Assembly (NCBI GenBank): GCA_003696125.1
Contig: RFHZ01000555.1
Location: forward strand, 1-6,806
DNA: 6,806 nt
Source of the DNA: Nitrospinota bacterium
GTDB taxonomy: Bacteria; Tectomicrobia; Entotheonellia; J063
Reading direction: 5' to 3'
Both the position numbers and the translations under genes were made by a program. Positions 1 to 5,153 of the stretch are shown piece by piece (position 1 is the first letter of the stretch; each line of letters begins with the position of its first letter). The notes beneath the pieces are model-generated. The model had not been told where the DNA came from. It was given only the letters and a program-made list of their open reading frames with translations, and did not search any database.

Positions 1-857
1 ACTATATTGATTGGACCCCCTTTTTCCTTGCCTGGGAGCTGGCCGGAAAATATCCCCAGATCTTCCAGCATCCTCGGCATGGCGAGGCGGCACAGAAGCT
101 CTTTGCGGATGCCAACCGGCTGCTTGACCAGGTGATCGAGCACCGGTGGCTCCAGGCTCGTGGGGTCATCGGCCTCTTCCCGGCCAACTCGGTAGGTTTT
201 GACGATATCGAGGTCTATACGGATGACTCCCGTACCACCGTGCAGGCGGTGTTGCACACCCTGCGACAGCAGGGGGTAAAGAGGAAGGGGGTACCCAACC
301 GGGCCCTGGCCGATTTCATCGCGCCCCAGGAGAGTGGTCGTCCTGACTATATCGGGGCCTTTGCCGTCACGACAGGGATCGGCATGGAAGCCCTCCTGGA
401 GCGTTTTGAACGGGAACATGACGATTACAGCAGCATCCTGATCAAGGCCCTGGCCGATCGCCTGGCCGAAGCGTTTGCCGAACTCCTCCACCTGCTGGTC
501 CGCCGGGAATACTGGGGATACGCTCCAGAAGAAGCCCTGAGTAACGAAGACCTGATCAAGGAGCGATACCGGGGTATCCGCCCGGCTCCAGGCTATCCGG
601 CCTGTCCGGATCATACGGAAAAGCAGACCCTCTTTGCCCTGCTCCAGGTGGAACGGCATACCGGCATTCGCCTGACGGAAAACTATGCCATGCAGCCAGC
701 CGCTTCGGTCTGTGGACTCTACTTTGCCCACCCGGAGGCCCGCTACTTTGCCGTGGGCAAGATCGGTCGGGACCAGGTAGAGGACTACCATCGCCGCAAA
801 GGCATGCCGATCGAGGTGGTGGAAAAATGGCTGGCTCCGCATCTGAACTATGTCTGA
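1..857 (+). CDS. metH: Cobalamin-dependent methionine synthase, C-terminal fragment (5' end outside window)
   Basis: Transfers a methyl group from methyltetrahydrofolate through cobalamin to homocysteine, giving methionine in the cytoplasm. Only the last 284 codons are present; the open frame begins at base 3 with [13 protein letters not shown], so the gene starts upstream. The visible part is the end of the cobalamin module linker plus the AdoMet-binding reactivation domain. Signature stretches are GLFPAN (about 170-190), [11 protein letters not shown] (350-380), [13 protein letters not shown] (445-485), [15 protein letters not shown] (about 579-623, containing the Arg that binds AdoMet), [21 protein letters not shown] (679-740, quoted in part) and the ending [13 protein letters not shown] / [11 protein letters not shown]. 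These follow E. coli MetH as I recall it almost block by block. The domain reductively remethylates oxidised cob(II)alamin. Homocysteine, folate and B12 domains cannot be checked here. It stops 88 bases before the next gene; no poly-T terminator is evident. Confidence 0.97.
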   Translation, partial: YIDWTPFFLAWELAGKYPQIFQHPRHGEAAQKLFADANRLLDQVIEHRWLQARGVIGLFPANSVGFDDIEVYTDDSRTTVQAVLHTLRQQGVKRKGVPNRALADFIAPQESGRPDYIGAFAVTTGIGMEALLERFEREHDDYSSILIKALADRLAEAFAELLHLLVRREYWGYAPEEALSNEDLIKERYRGIRPAPGYPACPDHTEKQTLFALLQVERHTGIRLTENYAMQPAASVCGLYFAHPEARYFAVGKIGRDQVEDYHRRKGMPIEVVEKWLAPHLNYV

Positions 858-888
858 TCCTCTCCTGTTCTCCTGAGTATCGAGACAT

Positions 889-910
889 GGTACGATAATT
901 GCTCTGTACC
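889..910. repeat. Short inverted repeat GGTAC-N12-GTACC upstream of the receiver gene
   Basis: Arms GGTAC (889-893) and GTACC (906-910) are perfectly complementary and flank 12 bases. The left half overlaps TACGATAAT (891-899), which resembles a bacterial -10 element (GATAAT 894-899), but no good -35 is visible (TCCTGA at 871-876 is the best at 17-base spacing). It could be an operator over a weak promoter or a small hairpin; five-base arms can occur by chance. Confidence 0.25.
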
Positions 911-945
911 CTGGGAGGAGACATGGCAATGGAGAGGGGGACAGG

Positions 946-1383
946 ATGCGGAGAAAACGGATACTGCTGATCGATCGCGAGAAAAACAGCCGGCAGGCCC
1001 TTACCAGGCTCCTCGTTGAGGATGGGTACTGGGTAGAGAGCCTCTCTTCCCTGGTTCAGGCGCTCCGGCGTCGTGAAGAGGAAGCCTTTGATCTCGTCGT
1101 CGTCGATATGGGCATCCCCTACAAGATTCCCAAGCGGCGACAGGGGATACAGGTACCGAAAACGACGCGCTGGCAGGGGGTTTTAAGCCTGCTCAGGATC
1201 TTGCAGCGAGAGGAATTGACCATCCCGCTTATCGTCATCGAGGCCCGTGATGAGATCCGGGATTATTTGCGGGCGGTCAACCTGGCCTGTGAGTATCTGG
1301 ACAAACCGATCGATTACGAGGAACTGAAGCGGAAGATCGAACAGGTACTTGCCCCAGCAAACTCCCTGGTGACCAGTGCTTGA
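946..1383 (+). CDS. Stand-alone response-regulator receiver-like protein, partly degenerate
   Basis: A 145-residue protein consisting of one CheY-like receiver fold with no output domain. Strand 1 is RILLIDRE (5-12), with the expected acidic residue D10 but Arg11 in place of the second Asp. The phosphoacceptor-position Asp is D54 in FDLVVVDMGIP. The conserved Lys is K120 in YLDKPID, followed by a last helix (124-135). The switch Ser/Thr position, by alignment to the CheY VTA motif, is Glu99 in IPLIVIEARD. About 20 extra residues rich in Lys/Arg (59-78) follow D54 before helix 3. Receivers normally take phosphate from a histidine kinase; whether this one can is uncertain given R11 and E99. No kinase is nearby. 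The ATG at 946 has GGAGAGGGGG (931-940) five bases upstream. It may act as a phosphorylation-independent regulator or partner protein; target unknown. Confidence 0.8.
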   Translation: MRRKRILLIDREKNSRQALTRLLVEDGYWVESLSSLVQALRRREEEAFDLVVVDMGIPYKIPKRRQGIQVPKTTRWQGVLSLLRILQREELTIPLIVIEARDEIRDYLRAVNLACEYLDKPIDYEELKRKIEQVLAPANSLVTSA

Positions 1384-1409
1384 AAGCGTTTACCTGTCGA
1401 GGCGGTCGC

Positions 1410-1438
1410 TTGCATTTCCCCAGGAGTTGTGTTACTAT
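1410..1438 (+). promoter_or_regulatory. Predicted sigma70-type promoter with extended -10, upstream of ferredoxin
   Basis: TTGCAT (1410-1415) and TACTAT (1433-1438) are separated by exactly 17 bases, and TG at 1430-1431 supplies an extended -10 (TGnTACTAT). This would start transcription near 1445, leaving a leader of about 60 bases before the ferredoxin ATG at 1508. It sits just after the receiver gene's stop, so it would give the ferredoxin-erpA-grdB-like genes their own promoter. Matches to consensus are partial (3/6 and 4/6). Confidence 0.45.
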
Positions 1439-1507
1439 CAACGCCAAAGGAGCAACAGAAGGAAAGGGAAGCGTAGCCCATTGCACAAGGGGAGATAAGG
1501 ATCGTAT

Positions 1508-1789
1508 ATGGCGGCACAAGCAGTCAAGACGAAAAAAACCACGAAGAAGAAGCGGAAAAAGGGCTTACCGATAGCCATCATTGATACCAGCGGCTGTACA
1601 GGATGTGAGGTCTGTATCGAGGTCTGCCCGGTAGACTGCATCATCACCGTTCCGGGGGAAGAGCACCAGACGGTGCACCGGGTCTGTGAGGTCATAGAGG
1701 CGGATTGTATCGGGTGCCGGCTCTGTGCCAAATTCTGTCCCTGGCAGACCATCGATATGATTCTGCCTCCGGACGAGGAAGAGGAATAG
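1508..1789 (+). CDS. 2x[4Fe-4S] bacterial-type ferredoxin with charged tails
   Basis: A 93-residue soluble electron carrier. Two complete cluster motifs are visible: C30-x2-C33-x2-C36-x3-C40-P (CTGCEVCIEVCP) and C67-x2-C70-x2-C73-x3-C77-P (CIGCRLCAKFCP). The last Cys of each motif normally ligates the other cluster, so this should be a two-cluster low-potential ferredoxin. Two more Cys lie between (C44 in CPVDC, C60 in HRVCEV). The N-terminus is strongly basic (Lys/Arg-rich, residues 7-18) and the C-terminus strongly acidic (ends DEEEE), so the molecule is polarised in charge. Start ATG 1508 is preceded by TAAGGA (1496-1501) and AAGGGGAG (1487-1494). Redox partners are not shown; the downstream A-type Fe-S carrier and GrdB-like redox protein are natural candidates by position only. 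It lacks a signal peptide and any oxidoreductase domain. Confidence 0.92.
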   Translation: MAAQAVKTKKTTKKKRKKGLPIAIIDTSGCTGCEVCIEVCPVDCIITVPGEEHQTVHRVCEVIEADCIGCRLCAKFCPWQTIDMILPPDEEEE

Positions 1790-1796
1790 AAACGGT

Positions 1797-1853
1797 CCGA
1801 AATATTTTAGGGACTCTTCCCCTGTTCGAGAGGGGAGTGAGAAATATTTGCGG
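1797..1853. repeat. Compound hairpin with AAATATTT arms between ferredoxin and erpA-like gene
   Basis: Outer arms CCG-AAATATTT (1797-1807) and AAATATTT-g-CGG (1842-1853) are inverted copies with a one-base bulge; AAATATTT is itself a palindrome. Inside, TCCCCT (1818-1823) pairs with AGGGGA (1831-1836) around a seven-base loop, and CTC (1814-1816) can pair with GAG (1839-1841). No T-run follows, so it is not a textbook intrinsic terminator. It could be an RNA structure for processing or attenuation, or a DNA site. Confidence 0.5.
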
Positions 1854-1857
1854 AAGA

Positions 1858-1882
1858 ATCCTCCCCCGGTGGGAGAGAGGAT
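1858..1882. repeat. Second hairpin in the same spacer
   Basis: CTCCC (1861-1865) pairs with GGGAG (1871-1875) across the loop CCGGT, and ATC (1858-1860) can pair with GAT (1880-1882) across a four-base bulge; alternatively ATCCT pairs with AGGAT. A third small stem follows, TTTCCC (1898-1903) with GGGAAA (1911-1916), ending just before the Shine-Dalgarno AGGAGAGG (1921-1928) of the next gene. Together they make the leader of the downstream gene unusually structured. Confidence 0.4.
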
Positions 1883-1933
1883 AGGTGTTCACCCATGTTT
1901 CCCGGAAAAAGGGAAAAGAAAGGAGAGGTATAG

Positions 1934-2254
1934 ATGATCACTTTAACCGAAAAAGCGGCCCAGAAGGTGAAGGAGTTCATGAAGGAGCAGGGTGTTCCTG
2001 ACTATGGACTGCGCATGCGTGTAGTGGGAGGGGGATGTTCCGGGCTGCAGTATGAGATGGGATTAGATAAGGAAGCTGCCCCCGGGGACCGGGTACTGGA
2101 GTTCTACGGGGTCAAGGTGTTTATCGATATGAAGAGCGCCCTGTACCTCGCCGGGTCGGAGATCGATTACGTGGAGGATCTGATGCAGTCCGGTTTCAAG
2201 ATCAACAATCCGAATGCGCATTCCACCTGTGGATGCGGGCAGTCCTTCCACTAA
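1934..2254 (+). CDS. erpA: A-type iron-sulfur cluster carrier (ErpA/IscA/HesB family)
   Basis: A 106-residue protein that receives Fe-S clusters from a scaffold and passes them to client apoproteins in the cytoplasm. The three family Cys are all present: C35 in GGGCSGLQY and C99/C101 in the C-terminal CGCG motif (STCGCGQSFH). Other family hallmarks are ITLTEKAAQKVKEF at the start, FIDMKSALYLAGSEIDYVED (63-82) and FKINNPNA (88-95). Length matches the family. The start ATG at 1934 has AGGAGAGG five bases upstream. It follows the ferredoxin by 144 structured bases and precedes the GrdB-like gene by 18, so it probably shares a transcript with that gene. No iscS, iscU or suf gene is in view. The exact subtype (ErpA versus IscA or SufA) cannot be fixed from sequence alone, so the symbol is tentative. 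Confidence 0.93.
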   Translation: MITLTEKAAQKVKEFMKEQGVPDYGLRMRVVGGGCSGLQYEMGLDKEAAPGDRVLEFYGVKVFIDMKSALYLAGSEIDYVEDLMQSGFKINNPNAHSTCGCGQSFH

Positions 2255-2272
2255 AGAGGGAGCAGGGAACTG

Positions 2273-3031
2273 ATGCATCCAGCCATGATGCAGGAATATA
2301 TCCGGCAGCTCTGGGCACCCGACTTCCACTATGCGGTCCAGGAGAGGGTGCCCTGGACCCCGTTGACCAGGCCGGTTTCTGCCTGTGTGGTGGCCCTGGT
2401 GACCTGTGGAGGTGTGCACGGCAGGCACGACCCGCCTTTTGCCGAAGTTGATGACTGTTCCTATCGCGTCATCGCCGGGCATACGGCGTTAGATGAGTTG
2501 ACGGTAACGCATGCCTTCTACGAGGTGGCAGAGACCAGGCGAGACCTGAACACGATCTTTCCCCTGGAGCATCTTCGCTACCTGGCACAGCAGGGGGAGA
2601 TCGGTGCGGTGGCCCCTCGCCATTTCAGCTTCATGGGGTTTATCCCTCACTGGCAAGGGTTATACGCTCCAGCCCGGGAGGTGGCCGGCTCTCTCCGGGA
2701 GGATGGGGTGGAGGTCGTGATCCTCACCCCGGGCTCACCTCTCTGCCACCACTCTACAGCCCTTATCCAGCGGATCCTGGAAGAAGAGGGATTGGTGACG
2801 GTCTCTCTGACCCTGGAGCCGGAGATAACCGCACTGGTGAAGCCTCCCCGTTCCCTCTTCCTCCACTTTCCGCCTGGATGCCCGGTCGGAGAACCGCTGG
2901 AGCCGGAAAAGCAGTTGCGCATCTTGCGGGAAGTCTTGACAGAGCTCCAACGGATGGAAGAGCCGGGGAGCATGGTCAAGACCCCGTTCAAGTGGTCCAA
3001 GACCTGTAGTACCCCGCAGTGTAAACTCTAG
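2273..3031 (+). CDS. GrdB/PrdB-like protein (glycine/sarcosine/betaine/proline reductase selenoprotein B family), Sec position is Ser
   Basis: A 252-residue protein resembling the GrdB/PrdB family, whose characterised members are reductases with an active-site selenocysteine. Family-like blocks in order: ACVVALVTCGGVHG (37-50), DPPFAEVDDCSYRVI (53-67), the FPLEHLRYLAQQGEIGAVAP stretch (96-115) followed by RHFSFMGFI, and the active-site block VVILTPGSPLCHHSTALIQR (148-167). In selenoprotein relatives this last motif is U-P-x-C; here it is S155-P-L-C158, with Ser encoded by TCA at 2735-2737, one base from TGA. Other Cys are C38, C45, C62, C203 and a C-terminal pair C245/C250. There is no signal peptide or membrane segment. 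It begins 18 bases after the A-type carrier stop, so the two are likely co-transcribed. Glycine reductase partners GrdA, GrdC or GrdE are not present, so amino-acid reduction should not be assumed; the substrate is unknown. Confidence 0.75.
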   Translation: MHPAMMQEYIRQLWAPDFHYAVQERVPWTPLTRPVSACVVALVTCGGVHGRHDPPFAEVDDCSYRVIAGHTALDELTVTHAFYEVAETRRDLNTIFPLEHLRYLAQQGEIGAVAPRHFSFMGFIPHWQGLYAPAREVAGSLREDGVEVVILTPGSPLCHHSTALIQRILEEEGLVTVSLTLEPEITALVKPPRSLFLHFPPGCPVGEPLEPEKQLRILREVLTELQRMEEPGSMVKTPFKWSKTCSTPQCKL

Positions 3032-3084
3032 GGTTGCACATTTAAGGAATTTCTCAGGTCGAAACGGTAAGAACAGCCTTGCTC

Positions 3085-3108
3085 CTCTCTCTATCCGGAG
3101 AGGGAGAG
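3085..3108. repeat. Pyrimidine/purine hairpin between the GrdB-like and peroxiredoxin genes
   Basis: CTCTCTCT (3085-3092) pairs with AGGGAGAG (3101-3108) including one G-T wobble, loop of eight bases. No T-run follows. It lies 53 bases after the GrdB-like stop and 33 before the peroxiredoxin start, and resembles hairpins in two other gaps of this window. It may insulate or process the transcript. Confidence 0.35.
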
Positions 3109-3125
3109 AAGGAAGATCCACGTAC

Positions 3126-3134
3126 AGAGAGGAG
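3126..3134 (+). promoter_or_regulatory. Shine-Dalgarno that fixes the peroxiredoxin start
   Basis: AGAGAGGAG ends seven bases before the ATG at 3142. This supports 3142 over the in-frame TTG at 3079, whose added 21 residues would read through the hairpin and have no family counterpart. Confidence 0.75.
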
Positions 3135-3141
3135 TCATATC

Positions 3142-3597
3142 ATGGTCGCAGTTGGTGAGGTTGCTCCTGATTTTACCTTGAAGGGGCATGATGATAAAGA
3201 GTATCGGTTGAGCGATTTTCGAGGGAAAAAGCATGTCGTGCTTGTCTTCTACCCGCTGGACTGGAGTCCGGTGTGTACAGACGAACACAAATGCTTCATC
3301 AACGATCTCAAGCAGTTTGAAGGTCTCGATGCCCAGGTGTTCGGCATCAGCGTCGATAGCGTCTGGTCGCATAAGGCCTTTGCCCAGAGCCTGGGGTTAA
3401 GCTATCCGCTCCTGGCCGACTTCCACCCGCGGGGAGCGGTTGCCGAGCAGTACGGCCTCTATCTCGCAGACAAAGGCATCACCAACCGGGCGGTGGTGGT
3501 GGTAGACAAAAACGGCGTGGTCAGGTATGTCAAAGTCTACGACATTCCCCAGGTGCCGGATCCCCAAGAGGTCATTCAGGCCTTACAGGCTCTTTAA
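3142..3597 (+). CDS. Peroxiredoxin (AhpC/TSA superfamily, AhpE/Bcp-like)
   Basis: A 151-residue thiol peroxidase that reduces hydrogen peroxide and organic hydroperoxides in the cytoplasm. The start VGEVAPDFTL is typical of the family. The peroxidatic motif is P38-x3-S42-x2-C45 (YPLDWSPVC), with Ser in place of the commoner Thr. The active-site Arg is probably R116 in ITNRAVVVVD. FGISVDSVWSHKAFA (68-82) and YPLLADFHPRGAVAEQYGL (89-107) are further family blocks. A second Cys, C51, lies six residues after C45; Bcp/PrxQ enzymes have their resolving Cys five residues after, so whether C51 resolves the sulfenic acid or the enzyme is 1-Cys (as in AhpE) is open. It probably has its own transcript or is read through from the GrdB-like gene 110 bases upstream; no convincing promoter is seen in that gap. 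Protection of nearby Fe-S enzymes is a plausible but inferred role. Confidence 0.93.
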   Translation: MVAVGEVAPDFTLKGHDDKEYRLSDFRGKKHVVLVFYPLDWSPVCTDEHKCFINDLKQFEGLDAQVFGISVDSVWSHKAFAQSLGLSYPLLADFHPRGAVAEQYGLYLADKGITNRAVVVVDKNGVVRYVKVYDIPQVPDPQEVIQALQAL

Positions 3598-3610
3598 TCC
3601 CTTCTTTCCC

Positions 3611-3659
3611 CCTCCCCTCCTCGGCAGAGATGGGTACCGTTCCTGCCGGGGGGAGAGGG
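3611..3659. repeat. Long imperfect hairpin between peroxiredoxin and folP
   Basis: CGGCAG (3622-3627) pairs perfectly with CTGCCG (3643-3648) across a 15-base loop; the stem extends outward through C/T-rich 3611-3621 and G/A-rich 3649-3659 with wobbles and two C-A mismatches, about 15 paired positions in all. It starts 14 bases after the peroxiredoxin stop, a terminator-like position, but the bases after it (GCAGGATATAAA) are not a T-run. Likely a transcript-end or processing structure. Confidence 0.5.
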
Positions 3660-3707
3660 CAGGATATAAACAGGTTCCCTGAGGGCAAAGGGCATGTGTA
3701 GCTGAGG

Positions 3708-4607
3708 ATGGAGCAGGAGATGCAGACCCGGCGATCGGAAACTCGCCTGTTGCGGTGCGGAAAGTACCGGCTGCCGTTAGGCAAGAAGACGCTGCTCATG
3801 GGGATCATCAACATGACCCCGGATTCCTTCAGCCATGACGGATTGCTGGGAGATCTCCCCGCTGCCGTTGCCCGCGCCAAAACCCTGGTGGCAGAAGGGG
3901 CAGACCTCCTCGACATCGGTGGAGAATCGGCACGCGCCGGTTTCCCCCCCCGTCGATCAGAAGAGGAAATCGCCCGTATCCTGCCGTTGATCCGGGCTTT
4001 AAGGGAAGAGGTGGAGGTTCCCCTTTCCGTTGACACGTACAAGAGCCAGGTGGCCGAGGCAGCCCTGGAAGCGGGGGCGAGTATGATCAACGATATCAGC
4101 GGGCTGCGTGTCGATCCGAAGCTGGCCGAGGTGGCGGCCCGGTACCGGGCTGCCCTGGTGGTCATGCATATCCGAGGCAGGCCCAAGGAGCGGCAGATCG
4201 CCCCTCGCTACCAGGCTCTCCTCCCTGAGATATGCGCTTTTCTCCAGGAGAGTATCCAGATGGCGCTGCGGGCCGGGGTCCTCCCGGACCAGATCGTGGT
4301 CGATCCCGGGATCGACTTTGGCAAGACGACGGCACAGAGTTTAGAGGTGCTGAAGCGGCTCGCTGAATTGAAGAATCTCGGGTTCCCTCTTTTACTGGCC
4401 CCCTCCCGTAAGACCGTTATCGGTGAAGTGTTGCAGGTCCCGGTGGAGGATCGCCTGGAGGGAACGGCAGCCGTGGTGGCTTATGGGGTCACGCAGGGGG
4501 TCGATATCCTGCGGGTGCATGAGGTGAAGGCGATGCGACGGGTGGTGCGCATGGTGGAGGCCATCCTGCAAGGGGAAGAATATGGTCGGTCTGGACAAGG
4601 GGGGTGA
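3708..4607 (+). CDS. folP: Dihydropteroate synthase with altered loop 2
   Basis: Condenses dihydropterin pyrophosphate with para-aminobenzoate to dihydropteroate in folate synthesis. The 299-residue TIM barrel shows all main motifs in order: MGIINMTPDSFS (31-42, N35 binds pyrophosphate), LLDIGGES (67-74), PLSVDTYK (105-112), INDISGL (127-133), VVMHIRGRPK (151-160), VVDPGIDFGKT (197-207), SRKTVIG (233-239) and LRVHEVK (268-274). Pterin and phosphate ligands D109, N128, D199, K235, R269 and H271 appear intact. Loop 2, usually S-T-R-P-G, is S74-A-R-A-G78. DPGIDFGK has Asp203 where Gly is usual. Length is slightly above the usual 270-285 because of an N-terminal extension. An in-frame TAG at 3699 rules out earlier starts; the Shine-Dalgarno for ATG 3708 is weak, and ATG 3720 is possible. 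It leads a tight gene run to nuoB. Confidence 0.95.
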   Translation: MEQEMQTRRSETRLLRCGKYRLPLGKKTLLMGIINMTPDSFSHDGLLGDLPAAVARAKTLVAEGADLLDIGGESARAGFPPRRSEEEIARILPLIRALREEVEVPLSVDTYKSQVAEAALEAGASMINDISGLRVDPKLAEVAARYRAALVVMHIRGRPKERQIAPRYQALLPEICAFLQESIQMALRAGVLPDQIVVDPGIDFGKTTAQSLEVLKRLAELKNLGFPLLLAPSRKTVIGEVLQVPVEDRLEGTAAVVAYGVTQGVDILRVHEVKAMRRVVRMVEAILQGEEYGRSGQGG

Positions 4608-4615
4608 GGGGAACG

Positions 4616-5122
4616 ATGATCATCAACAGTATAATCCGATGGATTCATCTTTTGGCGGCAACCACCTGGGTTGGAGGCATGATCTTTCACCTGTTTATCG
4701 CTTTCCCGGCGCTCACCACCCCCCAGCAGGGACAACGGGTGACGGTGAATGCCACCATCCTTTCGCGCTTCCTCAAAGTGGTTTGGGTGAGTGTAGGGGT
4801 CCTGATCCTCACCGGCATCTGGAACCTGAACGTGCGTATCCATCAGGCTGTTCCTCCCGATTTTTCCTGGTGGGTGGCCTTCCTGATTAAATTTCTCCTC
4901 GTGCTCGGGATGATCAGCATGAGCGGGAAGCTTCACTTTGCCATTGTTCCCAAGCTGAAAGAGATAGCGACTCCTCCCTCTACGGCTTCTGGTGGAGAAG
5001 GAGGGGAGACAGAACTGGCTACCCTGCAGAAAAAAGCGATGGGACTCACACGGGGGACCCTGCTCCTGGGGATCGTCGTTTTGTTACTGGCCGCCTACCT
5101 GACGCTACTCTCCTCCGGCTGA
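4616..5122 (+). CDS. CopD-like four-helix integral membrane protein
   Basis: A 168-residue, four-helix inner-membrane protein of unknown function. Predicted helices are about 5-30 (IIRWIHLLAATTWVGGMIF), 54-72 (VVWVSVGVLILTGIW), 85-110 (WWVAFLIKFLLVLGM) and 146-165 (LLLGIVVLLLAAYLTLL). The RWIHLLAxxxWVGG signature in helix 1 is shared by CopD-type (copper resistance D) and related small membrane proteins. His residues H11, H25 and H107 near membrane edges could bind heme or metal, as proposed for relatives, but this is inference. A Gly/Glu-rich cytosolic linker (about 120-140) joins helices 3 and 4. An in-frame GTG at 4604 overlaps the folP stop (GTGA); I prefer ATG 4616 because GGTGAGGGG (4603-4611) lies four bases before it. 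Context links it to folP, DUF2203 and mrp by spacing only; no copper gene is nearby. Confidence 0.72.
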   Translation: MIINSIIRWIHLLAATTWVGGMIFHLFIAFPALTTPQQGQRVTVNATILSRFLKVVWVSVGVLILTGIWNLNVRIHQAVPPDFSWWVAFLIKFLLVLGMISMSGKLHFAIVPKLKEIATPPSTASGGEGGETELATLQKKAMGLTRGTLLLGIVVLLLAAYLTLLSSG

Positions 5123-5143
5123 GGCGAACAGAATAGAGGTGGC

Positions 5144-5150
5144 AGAGGAG
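5144..5150 (+). promoter_or_regulatory. Shine-Dalgarno deciding the DUF2203 start
   Basis: AGAGGAG lies just before ATG 5154. The upstream in-frame GTG (5139) has only AGAGG abutting it with no usable spacing, so ATG 5154 is preferred. Confidence 0.5.
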
Positions 5151-5153
5151 ACC

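Noticed and set aside
132-857. A separate gene starting with GTG at 132
   Set aside because: The frame continues upstream to base 3 with MetH sequence, so this GTG is an internal Val codon.
1797-1853. Insertion-sequence or MITE ends at the AAATATTT arms
   Set aside because: Only one copy is visible, no target-site duplication is evident, and a hairpin explains the symmetry.
2063-2482. 139-codon minus-strand open frame spanning the Fe-S carrier and GrdB-like genes
   Set aside because: It crosses two real genes and shows no domain of its own.
2273-3031. A complete glycine or proline reductase system
   Set aside because: GrdA, GrdC, GrdE and PrdA partners and any in-frame TGA Sec codon are absent from the window.
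3034-3063. Promoter starting with TTGCAC after the GrdB-like gene
   Set aside because: No -10-like hexamer is found at 16-18 base spacing.
3079-3141. Upstream TTG start for the peroxiredoxin
   Set aside because: It has no family counterpart, runs through a hairpin, and ATG 3142 has a well-spaced Shine-Dalgarno.
3598-3707. Promoter with TATAAA at 3665-3670 upstream of folP
   Set aside because: No acceptable -35 lies 16-19 bases upstream; the only strong signal there is the hairpin.
3572-4186. Long open frame on the minus strand (204 codons)
   Set aside because: It lies opposite folP, which has full family motifs; the translation is Ser/Arg-rich with no recognisable domain.
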